Assembly: GCF_020509005.1 (NCBI RefSeq)
Contig: NC_063014.1
Location: forward strand, 1,922,001 to 1,986,000
DNA from: Fulvia fulva
Lineage: Eukaryota > Ascomycota > Dothideomycetes > Mycosphaerellales > Mycosphaerellaceae
Length of the DNA stretch: 64,000 bases
Reading direction: 5' to 3'
Both the position numbers and the translations under genes were made by a program. A model generated the notes under the pieces. The model was not told the origin of the DNA. It saw only the letters and a program-made list of their open reading frames with translations, and searched no databases. This document shows, one piece after another, positions 10,701 to 20,470 of this stretch (position 1 is the first letter of the stretch; each line of letters starts with the position of its first letter).

Positions 10701-11148
10701 GCCAGGAACCCCAAAGGCACTCCAACAGTTTGGTAGCCACAACTACCTACTGTACTCAGACCTGACCAGGTCAGAAGCAAGCATAGCAATACAAATCCGC
10801 TCTGAACACATCGGAGTCAGGGCATACCTGCATCAGAGAAAAGTCCCAGGTATCGAAGACAAGAGTTGCCCATGCGGCTACCTGTCCCAGAATGTCGAAC
10901 ATAGACTTCTGGTTTGCAAAGAATGGAGTACAGGGAGAGGTGAATGGAGGGCAAGGGCAAGGAACAGAAACTTCCAAGCCATGATCAGCAATAAGGGAGA
11001 CCTCCAGAGAATTACAAGGTGGATCATCCACCAAGGATTTTTGGAGCAGTTCTCTCTTACTAGGGAAACAGAGAGATGGATTGAGGAGAGAAAGAAGGAG
11101 GAGGAGAGCAGGAAGAGGGGGACAACTCTAGGGTTGCAGACAAGGTAG
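7762..11148 (+). CDS. LINE ORF2: AP-like endonuclease plus reverse transcriptase
   Basis: 1128 residues, uninterrupted. The exonuclease-endonuclease-phosphatase domain fills residues 1 to about 230: IQYNVNKSQ near the start, VQEPW, GDFNLHH near 144-149, STIDLCF and the terminal SSDHLP near 222-227. The reverse transcriptase starts near 455 (NKAPGPDGIP at 460), with LLNTLGKLLEKI, LSLDISGAFDN near 594, GIPQGSTMSPILF, and catalytic FVDD near 685-688. After the RT comes a Gln-rich linker (about 905-970) and a C-terminal knuckle CPCG...H...C near 1036-1055. I see no RNase H motif (no DGS, no DSxxA), which many fungal Tad1-clade LINEs carry. Arg codons are almost all AGA/AGG and CpG is rare. It nicks target DNA and reverse-transcribes element RNA; potentially active in trans. 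Start ATG overlaps the ORF1 stop. Confidence 0.95.
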   Translation: MIETPNLTTIQYNVNKSQHKVQRSFLQALDPKKHLVIAVQEPWINSKSNRPSTANDPRYHTLLAKQGTPRTCMYISKEMATDSWEQIQQEGGDITSVRLNTNQGSIHIHSVYNPPPSSRSSTQLGTLQQLPDILQSDSQHIVLGDFNLHHPTWGSDFAPAHHFLANRLLSTTQSNNMHLVTPKGLTTWSQRASSSTIDLCFASHDLQQKVTRCWVNQDLESSSDHLPIQVEFETQTQQEGDLEPQLAWKAANWEQIRQDLEQKLAGLETRRLETALDIDQAVAELVRTMQETAAAHTREKKQSLYQKPFWTKECSEKVKAARQARRALTQSHSQEAWDRYNQATRDKKAQIKRDKMLEWRSTVGSITQNPEKMWKLAKWARQPTQDRNMLPQFPNIEDQEGVIQHTLPGKAQALGKHFFGTQVEADLQDLEGSVYPTPLEQSCTVGEGEIKSIIKTLSGNKAPGPDGIPNLFIKTCKDQISPALSNIFSQCMAQGHCPKHFKESLTVVLRKPQKEDYTKLKAYRPIALLNTLGKLLEKIIAERLTNLAEEHGILPEEQMGGRKQRSTLTAVELITEQIKTLWHFGNNKAATLLSLDISGAFDNVSHQRLIHILKQKAIPNWTVQFIQSFLRGRTTRLRLGRYKSDSMPTETGIPQGSTMSPILFLLFMADLPAKLNSRNTSASGFVDDTNILAWSDSTEENCRILQKKHKECEEWARKHGARFAPEKYQLVHFSRARNRHNMQAPITIQGHTTEPSSELRVLGIWMDPKLSWGPQVKKAQARADNNRQSIDRLTASTWGATFAKAKVMYKAIVKPAMLYGAQIWSAQDKIPKRIADPISRAQASCLKKVLGAYKSTPTRVVEMESGSPPAKLYLQGLRYQYAGKTSAYPAQLVIQKAVNKIRSQCTRRHRQARPNPAPQKQQDLQKFKELTEQLHLAQQEQDRRAQGRGSAASQGKKQQSLAERMAGLLWKTEWTRTPQRPGTPKALQQFGSHNYLLYSDLTRSEASIAIQIRSEHIGVRAYLHQRKVPGIEDKSCPCGYLSQNVEHRLLVCKEWSTGRGEWRARARNRNFQAMISNKGDLQRITRWIIHQGFLEQFSLTRETERWIEERKKEEESRKRGTTLGLQTR

Positions 11149-11343
11149 TCAGAGGCTAACCACCATGACACTAGTGCACCCTAATGGAAGGAAAACTGAG
11201 AACTCATAGCAAGGAAGCTATTAGAGAAGGAGAGGAGGTTTTTACCTAGGAATAGGTTTCCTACCTTATGCAGTAACATATATAGACATAAACCCGCATG
11301 GGCCGGAGGGCACCACAACGGGTAAATGAATCATCTATCTATC
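11149..11343 (+). other. LINE 3' untranslated region and ATCT tail
   Basis: A purine-rich 3' UTR ends GGGTAAATGAATC followed by about three ATCT units directly before the right target-site duplication. A tetranucleotide tail replaces poly(A). Confidence 0.7.
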
Positions 11344-11357
11344 TATATAATATAATA
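11344..11357. repeat. Right target-site duplication of the LINE
   Basis: Exact copy of 7327-7340. Confidence 0.85.
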
Positions 11358-11358
11358 A

Positions 11359-11867
11359 CTAACGTAAAGTACTAGTAAGCTAGGAACACTAGTAAGCTAG
11401 AAATTTTGTCTTAGTACGACTAACTCGTATTCTTTATTAATCAATTTCACTACTATTAAATAGAGAACTAGTACACTTAATACTCTTATCCGATTTAGAA
11501 TTGTTCTCTTTATCTTCCTAGTACGTTCGTATATTATAGCTAGTCCGACCGTAGTTACTAAACCGCCGTCTACTTAGCTAGCCCTCTTTCGTACTCTCTA
11601 ACCTACAACTCTTCTTTAACTATTCTATAGTCTTTAACAACTCGACGACTACCTATAACAAGCTAACTCTATACTCTAAGACCCCGCCGTACTAGAGACG
11701 CTTTCGTTTACGAGATCGGCGCTTTATAAGAGTCTTAACTTATTATTTAAGCTTAGACTTACGAGCTCTAAGAAGCGCATTCTTATATAGTATTACTTCG
11801 CTACCTTTTATAAGCTAAGAGAAGCTATTATAAGCTATTTTAGAGCTGCTTAGTATAGCGTCGTATA
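11359..11867 (+). other. Heavily RIPped sequence of unknown origin
   Basis: CA and TG are almost absent. A 17-base word (CTAGTAAGCTAG core) is repeated near 11371 and 11390. Treating TAG/TAA as mutated Gln codons, a plus-strand frame of roughly 110 codons appears between about 11535 and 11865, but it matches no family I recognise. Probably a remnant of another repeat. It is not part of the inverted repeat, whose arm begins at 11868. Confidence 0.45.
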
Positions 11868-12101
11868 TATTAAGAATATATAGGCCGTAGGATAAGTATA
11901 TAGGTGTAGGTATATTATATAACTAGATAACGTAACTAGGGTTTACTAGTCTATACGCTAGTAAACATCCGGACACCTAGTATCTACCTATACTAATACT
12001 AGCGATACTGTATATAGATATACGCTATCCTATTAGGTCCTTCTTCGTCTATCGTATAATCCGCCGTCTTCTACTACTACGTAACTCGTACCTATTTAAT
12101 A
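11868..12101 (+). repeat. Copia-A left copy, 5' LTR
   Basis: 234 bp, starting TATTAAGAA (from TGTTAAGAA) and ending TTTAATA (from TTTAACA). It equals the LTR at 17173-17406 in length and is nearest in sequence to the outer right-arm LTR at 61812-62045 (shared AAACATCCGGACACC). Confidence 0.88.
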
Positions 12102-12116
12102 GGTTATAAGCCCGGG
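12102..12116 (+). other. Primer-binding site of Copia-A (RIPped)
   Basis: GGTTATAAGCCCGGG directly follows the LTR. The unmutated form GGTTATGAGCCC is complementary to the anticodon stem-loop of initiator tRNA-Met (GGGCTCATAACC), the half-tRNA primer used by several Copia elements. Confidence 0.8.
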
Positions 12117-15100
12117 TTAGTAACTCGGTGTTTCACCCTCGACAAAGTCGTATTAGAGTTATTCCTCTTTAGAACAAAAGGAAGGTAGACTAGAGGCCGT
12201 ACCCGCCTTATATAGGAAGCTATAGCCGTGCTATAGGTATATATTAGACGTAAAAGAGCCTAGTAAGGTACTATTAGACTCCGAGTTAGGGAGCCTATAC
12301 TAATACCTTAGACAAGTAGGCGAGCTTACTAAGAAGAGTCACTCTCCGGACATCGCGTTCGTATCGACTAATTGTTTATTCTAAGAGAGCCGTAGTGTCT
12401 TAGAAACCCCCTTTACTAAGAGAGTTACGCTATAGTATCTTAGTACTAATACGATCCTTACCGACCGACTTTCCTCCTCTTCCCGGCGGATAGCTATCCT
12501 CTCCGCTATTAACCTCGCGTTCGGTTTATCCTATTTCGATCCGATCGCGTACGACCGAATATATCCTTTTACCTAAGGGTAGCTAACCTATCCCTTAACT
12601 TATAAAAATAGAGAACGAGACTAGGTTTATAAGAAAGAGAGTAGCACCTACTCTAATAAGAGAGAACTATAAAATATAGTTTAAGCTAATAAGAATATAC
12701 CTAGTATTAAAGTAGGTTAACTAGGTCCTCGAAGACATTATTACGGACATTCCCGCTATAACCCTATCTATAGCGACACCCTCTATATTATCGGAGTTAT
12801 CCCTTCCTATAGATTAAGCAATAAGGAAGGCATTGTATAGACGGTATAATGTAACGGCCCTATATAAGATATATATCTATCTGTCGATAGATAATGAAGA
12901 GATAATATATAAGATCCGGTATACAAAGGAGTTATAGGAATAAGCTAAAGCTAAATATAAGAGAAGACTTCTCGCTACTAGAAGAAGTTTGCTTTAGCAA
13001 TACACTAATTTTGTAATAATAGAGGACCAGTTAATAGATAACGCCTAGTAGGAGCTTAGCTCAATTATAAGGAGGGCTATTTCAATCTCGCCTTAGTTCT
13101 AAGACATTAAGACTAAGGATAGAAAGATCTAGCAACTCTTAGTAGCTCTACTAGACTTATTTGGCTTAATTCGCGATGTAATTAATGCCTAGGTAAATCT
13201 CTTACTATAAGACATTCTTACAATTCTTAGGGAGAAGCAAGAATCAATAATTTATTAAGGGATAGCTATGTTCGCTAAGAAGGGTTTCTAGGGCAAGCTT
13301 ACGTACTATCTCTATAATAGTGACCATTTTATAAGTAAGTGCCTATACCTTTCTATAGCTTAGTAGGCTATTAGGAATAAGGACAAACTAGCTAGGGTTA
13401 CCTACCCTACTAAGAGACAACCGTTACTTCCTCGTAGGAGGTCATTATTACTAAACCTTCGTAATATCCTTAAGGTAATAACGGAACTTATAAAGCAGAT
13501 AAAGGAGAGCCGTAAGCTAAAGGCCTCCTCTAGTAAGAAGCCTATAAGGGCCTATACGACCTAGGAAGACGTATTAGACTCTAAGATACTATTAGAAGAT
13601 AATAATGTTGATGAAGTTGCCTATTCTACTATAGAAGCTAAGGGTAAGTACCCCTCGTCCGAGTAGTTGCTTAACTCTTATGCTTTATTATATATAACTG
13701 ACTAAGATTTACTATTGAGGACACTAAAGCCTCTTTAAAAGAGGAAGTAGATCAAGCTTAGAGGTACCTATCTATAAGCTATATATATAGGAAGTGTAGA
13801 AATAGGTAGTCCTTCTAGAAAGTAAATTGTCTTAGAAAATGTCTTGTTTGTTCCTAGCCTTAGAGTTAGCCTTATTTCGTAGAATTAGTTTAGCTAATAG
13901 TTTACTATCTAACTACCTAATTTCACCCTAAAATCCTTGTCTAGTAAACCCGTTATCTAGACTAAACTTCGAGGAGGAGTACCGTTTATCTACTCGATCT
14001 CGGAAATTCTTAAGCTATAGTATACTAGTATACTCTCTAAAGAACGTGACGGTACCGCTATAGCTAACACTAAGTCCGAAGAATAGTAGGAGCTATAGTA
14101 TAGAAGATGTATACACCTTAGTAAGGGACTGCTAAGAAACCTTTATAGAGTTACTAATAAGAAAGATCCTATCTCTATTCCTTCTAAACACCTAAGTTAT
14201 AAGGTATGCTCCCTTACTAATATAAGGAAGTTTAAGGGACCTACTATAGAGAGAAAAGGAGAAAGGCTAGCCCTTGTCTCTATTGACATCTATAGGCCTT
14301 TTTAGGGCGTAGTCTCTAGGCTAGGATATAAGTACTAGCTTGAGATTGTAGACAACTTCTCTAGGAAGAAGTAGGTAATCCCTTTAAAGGCTAGGAGCGA
14401 CGCTCCTATAGCCCTACGGGATTAGAAGGTCTAGGTAGAACGGTAGTCAAGGTGCTTTCTATCTACGATCCGTAGTAATAGTATAAAGGAAATTCTCGCC
14501 TTACTAAAAGAGTAGGAGAAGGAGTTTAGTACTTAGATAGATATAACTAATGCCTAGAACTCCCTTGAAATTAGACCTATAGAAAGGTCAATTTAAGCCT
14601 CTAAGAATATAGTCCGGGCTATACTTAAAGACTCTAGTATACTAGTTAAGTTCTAGCTAGAAGCTTTATAAGTATAGACTATAATTAGAAATAGACTACC
14701 TAATAGTCCGATTATTAATAGTATTGCTCTTTTACTAGAAGAAGCCTTGACTAGCTAAGTACTGTTAGTCGACCATTTCCGCGTCTAGGGATACAAAGCT
14801 ATAGTCTATATAGACCTAAGAGCCTAACCTTAAGGCTTAAGGAGAGACAAGTTAATAAACCGAGGAAAAGAAGCCGTATTTATAGGCTACTTAGAAAACA
14901 CTACAAAACAATAGCTATTCTAGGATCCCGACATAAAAGCAATAAAAGCGTATAGTCACGTCGACTAGTTTAAGAATAAGAAGGGGGGAGATATAGATCT
15001 TGGTATCACCTTTACTAACTAGCCAAGTCGAGCGCTATAGCGTAATCCTGTTAGGAGGAAGCCCTTTAGGGCGAAATTTTCCGATAGGGGATTATTAGAG

Positions 15101-17172
15101 ACACCGTTACGAAGGCTAAGAGAAAATATTAAGGCGGTCTTAATACTATCGAAGGCCGATAACGGTAGATCTATACAGAACCTACCTAAGTCATTAACAC
15201 TATAGTAACCGCTATTTATATAACTTTTCCCTCCCCTAAAGGATATTACGGAATACTAGAAGTTTAGAGATTAGGGTACTCTAATAAAAGAAAAAGAAGA
15301 TGTCGTTTAGTTCGACCTATCCGAACACCTAGCGCCACCTTAGGTTGTAGGCAATAAGAGGTTAAGGGGGGACGCAGATAATAACTCTAAAGAGTATAAG
15401 GCTAAACACTATAAGGCTCTTATCGCCTAGATGTTCTATCTACACCCTATAATAAGCTAGGTAGAGGAGATTCTAAACGACGTAGAAGAATATACATTTG
15501 CTACTATTAGGTAGGCTATAGCCTATTAGTAGGAAGTGCTAATCCCAAAGTCCTATAAGGTAGCCGTAGGAGACCCTAAATAGGGACATATATAGAGAGA
15601 GGTAATCGAGAACGAACTTATTACCTTAGTAAGCAATAACACCTAGGAAGTAGTTGTACCGCTAAAGGGTACGAATCTAGTTACTTCTAGGTAGGTCTTC
15701 GATATAAAAAGAATGATTAGTAGAGCTATTAAGAAGTTCAAGGTAAGACTAGTTATAAGAGGGTTTTTATAGAAATATAGGGTTGACTTCGAAGAGACCT
15801 TTATACCTACTATTAGATATAATACTCTCCGAGTATTTATAGTAGTAGTGTGTAAGAGAGATCTCGAGATGTACCTAGTAGATATAAATTATGCTTTTAC
15901 CTAAAGTAGCCTTCTTAAAGACATCTATATAATCCCACCCCTAGGAGTTAAAGCACCTCTAAACATAGTATTCAAGGTCCTACGAAGCCTTTATAGGCTT
16001 AAGTAAGTAGCTAGAGACTAGAACAAGCTCTATATTACGAAGCTAGAGAAGATTAGATTTACCTAGTACTAGGCAGATCTATGTCTACTTATCTATACGG
16101 ATAGAGACCTTATAGTCCTTATCTATATAGATGATATACCTATTATAGCTCCGAAGCTATTAGATGTTTAGTGGTTTAAGGCTAAGCTTAGAAAAGTGTT
16201 TAAGATTAAAGATCTTAGTGAACCTACGAAGATCCTTAGAATAAGGATTATAAGAGACAGGTCCTAAGGCACTTTGAAGCTTAATCAAGGACACTAAGTC
16301 TACGCTAACTTAGCTAAGATGAACATAGCTAGAGAGAAGGCTACGCTAACCTACTTACCTATAGAGAGCTACGAGCATTTAGTGCCTACGGCTCCTATAG
16401 ATAAGAGGTGTAACAAACAGGATTACTAGAGCTAAAATAGTACCTAGATGTAGCTAATAATAATGACAAGGCTAGACTTAGTATTCCCCCTTAGAAGAAC
16501 TAGCTTATATGTTGCTAATCCCTCGTAGTAGTATATAAAGGCTTTAAAGACGCTCTCCTAATACCTACGGTCGTACCTAGACCTAGGTCTTATATATAGA
16601 AAGGGAGGGGGCAATCTCTAGGGATACTTAGACTCTAACTACGCTATAGACAAAGTAGATAGAGTCTCAATTCTAGGATACGTATAGTTCCTTTATAGAT
16701 CACCTATGTCCTAGATAAGTAGGAAGTAGAAGTCTATTATAACATTAACAATAGAAGCTAAGTTTATAGCTATAAACGTAGCCGTAAAGTAGTCACAATT
16801 TCTTACTACTATTCTTAGGGAAATGGGGTGCCTAGAACTAGTAGGAAAGAGCTCTTTCTAGCCGAGTATAAGGGTAAGCAAGGGCACTATTAACGAGCTA
16901 AGGCTAGCTAAGCTTATAGGTAACAACTAAGCCGCTTTAATACTTATTAAAGATGCCTATATATATAAAAGGTCAAAGTATATTGATGTTATATATAACT
17001 ATATTAGACGTCTCTAGTAGTAGAAGAAGATTATAGTAGACTACTACTATATAAAGGACATAGCTACTAATAGGTTAATAAAGCCCCTTAATAGCTAGTA
17101 GTTCTAAAACTTTATAAGGTAGCTCTAGCTTACGTAACGGGATTATAGGAGACTATATAGCCTAAGTAGGAG

Positions 17173-17406
17173 TGTTAAGAACATATAGGCCGTAGGATAA
17201 GTATATAGGTATAGGTCTATTATATAACTAGATCACGTAACTAGGGTTTACTAGCCTATAGGCTAGTAAATATCTAGACACCTAGTATCTACCTATACTA
17301 ATACTAGCGATACTATATAAAGATATACGCTATCCTATTAGGTCCTTCTTCGTCTATCGTATAATCCGCCGTCTTCTACTACTACGTAACTCGTACCTGT
17401 TTAATA
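17173..17406 (+). repeat. Copia-A left copy, 3' LTR
   Basis: 234 bp with an intact TGTTAAGAAC start, preceded by a purine tract (AAGTAGGAG). Right flank GAGAC is the complement of the GTCTC duplication around the right-arm copy. Confidence 0.88.
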
Positions 17407-20400
17407 GAGACGTTTAACTCCGCCCCTCCTACCGTAAATCCTAGCGACTCCCCGGTAAAGGGCTCTAGTCCGTATTTCGTACGTTACCGGTATTAGTAGT
17501 TTAGGGACTAAGCTATTGTCGAAGTCTTCCTACAAAGATAGTAACTAAAGTAGTAGTCTGATCTAAGGGCTACTTCGCCGGTTTCCTAGAAGATATTAGG
17601 GTTATACTAGCTTAACTAAGGTAGGCCGAGGACAATCTCGTATTCAAGGTCGGTTACGTAGTATATTATTTGCTCGTAATAATAACCGCCGATAATAACG
17701 TTGACTAAGGCTACGTATATAATACGTCTAGTACTCGCCTTCCTATCGCCTAGTATTAAGTTCTTACTCTAAACTACAGGTATTAGAGGGATGTTATATT
17801 TACGTATATATTTCTAATCGAGAAAGAGAGAGGTTAAAGTAGAATCTAGTAGGCCTCGTACCTTTCTATTTTATATTATTATAGGCAGTACTATATAAGG
17901 GTATATATCTAGTAACTATAGTTCTAATATATAGGCCGATATCTTAAGTTCTCCGCTATAGTCCGTCTCTTATATTCTATACCTCTTAATCTTATACTCC
18001 TTCTAATTTATATTCTAACTACTATCTACTATACTTAGGTAGTAGCCCCGGTGTTTCTCTACTCGGTAGCGAGGGTACTTAAGTTCGGAGTCGCGTTACG
18101 TAGTCGAGGTAGGCGGTAGTCGCCGTTATAGCCGTATATCTCGTACTCGGGGTTACTAGTAATATATAGTCCGGTACGGTAACGGAAGTACTTACCCTAC
18201 TTCTTTAGATCTTTGCGACCCTCGCGGTTAAGCGGTAGTAGATTCTTAAGGTATACTAGTAAGTCTTCCTTCTTCTTAATACCTAAGTACTATAGTAGGC
18301 GCTATATAATCGCGCCGGTCGCGCTAGCTACGGTAGCTATAGTAGTTATTACGTTACTAGTAGGGCCTAGGTTCTAGTTATTCTAGTTACCTCCTCCGCC
18401 GCTACTACGAGGGCGGTTATTATCCTACTAAGGGTATAGCTACTCGGTTACGTAGAAGGTCTCGTCTAACTCGGTATACTCCTTAATAACATTCTATATA
18501 CTATTTAGGTAACGGTTGACCTCTCGGTCGCCGAATGTCTTAACGAAGTACTTACGGTTTAGGCGGTTACGGAAAAGTATTAGCTCGGTATTATCCCCCT
18601 AGTCTATCTAGGTACGTAACTTCGAGTAACGTGCGAAGAATACGATAAAGGATTCCTTCTACTACTACTTATAGGTTGTAATATCGACTATAGCCTTTAT
18701 AGCTTCGTTCTAGGTACCGTACTATCGAGTTATCTAGTCTAGTAGCTCCTCGCCGGTACTAAACTCGTTATATAACTAATGTCCTAGGATAGGGATACGT
18801 AGCTTAATAGTAGTCTAGACTTTACTATTAGTCTATCTATATAGGAAGCGGAGGGTATCCTACTTAGTACGGAAGGTCGCTACTATAAGCTTTAGTAGGA
18901 TACTCGTATACTAACTATCGAAAGATAGGTCGGTATCGTTCTTAAACTTCTTAGGATCTAGTACTCCCTTACCGATCTCTATACTATACTCTAAGGTACG
19001 GTCGATATTAATAAGACGCTCGGCGAGGTCTACTACCGGTGTCTATATACGATTAGTACGTCCTCCTCTAGTACGTACCGTCTCTTAGCGCTCGTTACGG
19101 CGGCGATTATCGCGGCCTCGATCCTTATTTTTATCGCTACGGCCTAGGCCGTTATTATTATTGTTATCTCTACTACTACCCCTACCGCCCCCGGTAGCGG
19201 CTTTATAATATATACGCTAAAGCTTCTCGAGGGAGGTCTCTCGCGGGTAAGAGCGCGAGCGTAACGGACTACGGCCTCGACGCCTATTACCGTTAGTAGT
19301 GTTGTCCTCTATAGCTTAGAGTCGAGTCTTTAAGTCATTAATCTCCTTCTATAACGCCTAGTTTATACTCTTAGTATCTTATACCTTCTTCTTAGCCTCT
19401 TATACCCTCTTCTTCTCCTTTTCGCTACGATCGTAAAATTGTTTATATAGATCATTAGCTTACTTATACTTGTCCTAGACCTCCTTTAACTTAGCTAGGT
19501 CTAGTACGTTCTTAAGATCCTATACTATCTTCTATAAGGCGGACTTCTCGGTTCTAAGTATCTAATAGATACGGTTGTATTCGGCGTAGAGGTTACGGTA
19601 CTAGTCGTTCTAGAGGGCGTTTATACGTTATAAGACGTCGACTTGCTCGGTAGCGGTCTACGCGGTATTAAATCCTCGTAGGATAAAGTCGTACAAAGTC
19701 TTAGGGTAGTCTCGGACTAACTCGGCGAGGTCGTTCGCGTCGACGTTCTAGAAATCGCTAGCGGCGATATGTTCGGCTTCGTCGAGGGAGTAGTAAATAG
19801 GTAGTATATTGTCGCTACCCTTCTCCTAGTACTCCTTTAGCTCGTAGAGTTCTATAAAGTTAATAGCGCCTCTCTATTCTCTATTAAGTACCTTCTCCTA
19901 TACTATATCTAACTCCTACTAAAGAGTGACGCCGGTATTAATCGTAATACGCCGGTCGTTATCTTAAGTCTAGGGCTATAGAAAAGATAAGAGATCTAGG
20001 AAAAGAGATATACGCTTGCCTAAGGGCTTTACCGGTAGTAGTATACCGTTCTAGGTCTATAAGTCCTACTGACTCGTTATAGTATAGTTATTAACGCGAC
20101 CTATCGCTATCGCTAAGGTCTTCGCGGCGTTAACTTCCCTAGGTATCTACGTACTTAGCGCCTTACCGTGTTCTACTATATACTCGTAGTCGCGTATTCT
20201 TTAGTTCTATAAGTCTATTCCTATTATTACGCGTCCCTTACCTAGATCCGTAATCTAGGTAGGCTAGTAGAACAAACTATAAGGGCGCGCGTACTATAGG
20301 GTCCGGGAGAGATAGTTATTGTTCTACGAAGCTACGAAAGAGGAGCGCGAGGCGCGGCGAAGTTATAAAGTAAAGCTAAGCCGCGCTAACCCGATACGGA

Positions 20401-20470
20401 AGGTCCGCGGTTTAGCCGGGCCGACGTAGCTATAGTAGGGGGTCGCGGGGGTCGCGGGCTACCCGTAATA
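17407..20470 (-). mobile_element. Gypsy-D gag-protease part (left copy)
   Basis: Mirror of 39692-42755. On the minus strand it reads, with RIP stops ignored, as a long coiled Gypsy gag followed by a protease. The downstream pol is missing here because the arm is cut by Copia-A and its outer breakpoint; in the right half the same element resumes at 62046. The end at 20320-20470 looks like its 5' LTR. Confidence 0.8.
20320..20470 (-). repeat. Probable 5' LTR of Gypsy-D (left copy)
   Basis: GC-rich 151-bp block that on the minus strand starts TATTACGGG (from TGTTACGGG) and ends GTAGAACA. It abuts Gypsy-E pol. The 3' LTR is outside the window, so the limits are inferred. Confidence 0.45.

Larger units (their letters stand above)
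7341..11343 (+). mobile_element. LINE (non-LTR) retrotransposon, Tad1/I-like, 5'-truncated, not RIPped
   Basis: About 4.0 kb between 14-bp target-site duplications. It contains the 3' end of ORF1, a complete ORF2, and a 3' untranslated region ending in a short ATCT tandem tail rather than poly(A). Truncation inside ORF1 is the usual result of incomplete reverse transcription. Unlike everything to its right, it is rich in CA and TG, keeps an uninterrupted 1128-codon frame and has very few CG dinucleotides. It is the most recently inserted or best protected element in the window. Confidence 0.93.
11868..17406 (+). mobile_element. Copia-A (left copy), RIP-inactivated LTR retrotransposon
   Basis: 5.5-kb element with two 234-bp LTRs. 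The internal region, read with mutated Gln/Trp restored conceptually, runs gag with a damaged zinc knuckle (about 13.3 kb), protease-integrase, RT and RNase H in Copia order. The RT box LIYIDDI is at about 16121-16141, and RNase H-like motifs (SKGTINELRLAK, SKYIDVIYNYI) lie near 16.9-17.0 kb. Stops are dense and nearly all are TAG/TAA, as expected from CpA mutation. Flanks do not match: GTATA on the left, GAGAC on the right, whereas the right-arm copy has GTCTC on both sides. Confidence 0.88.
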
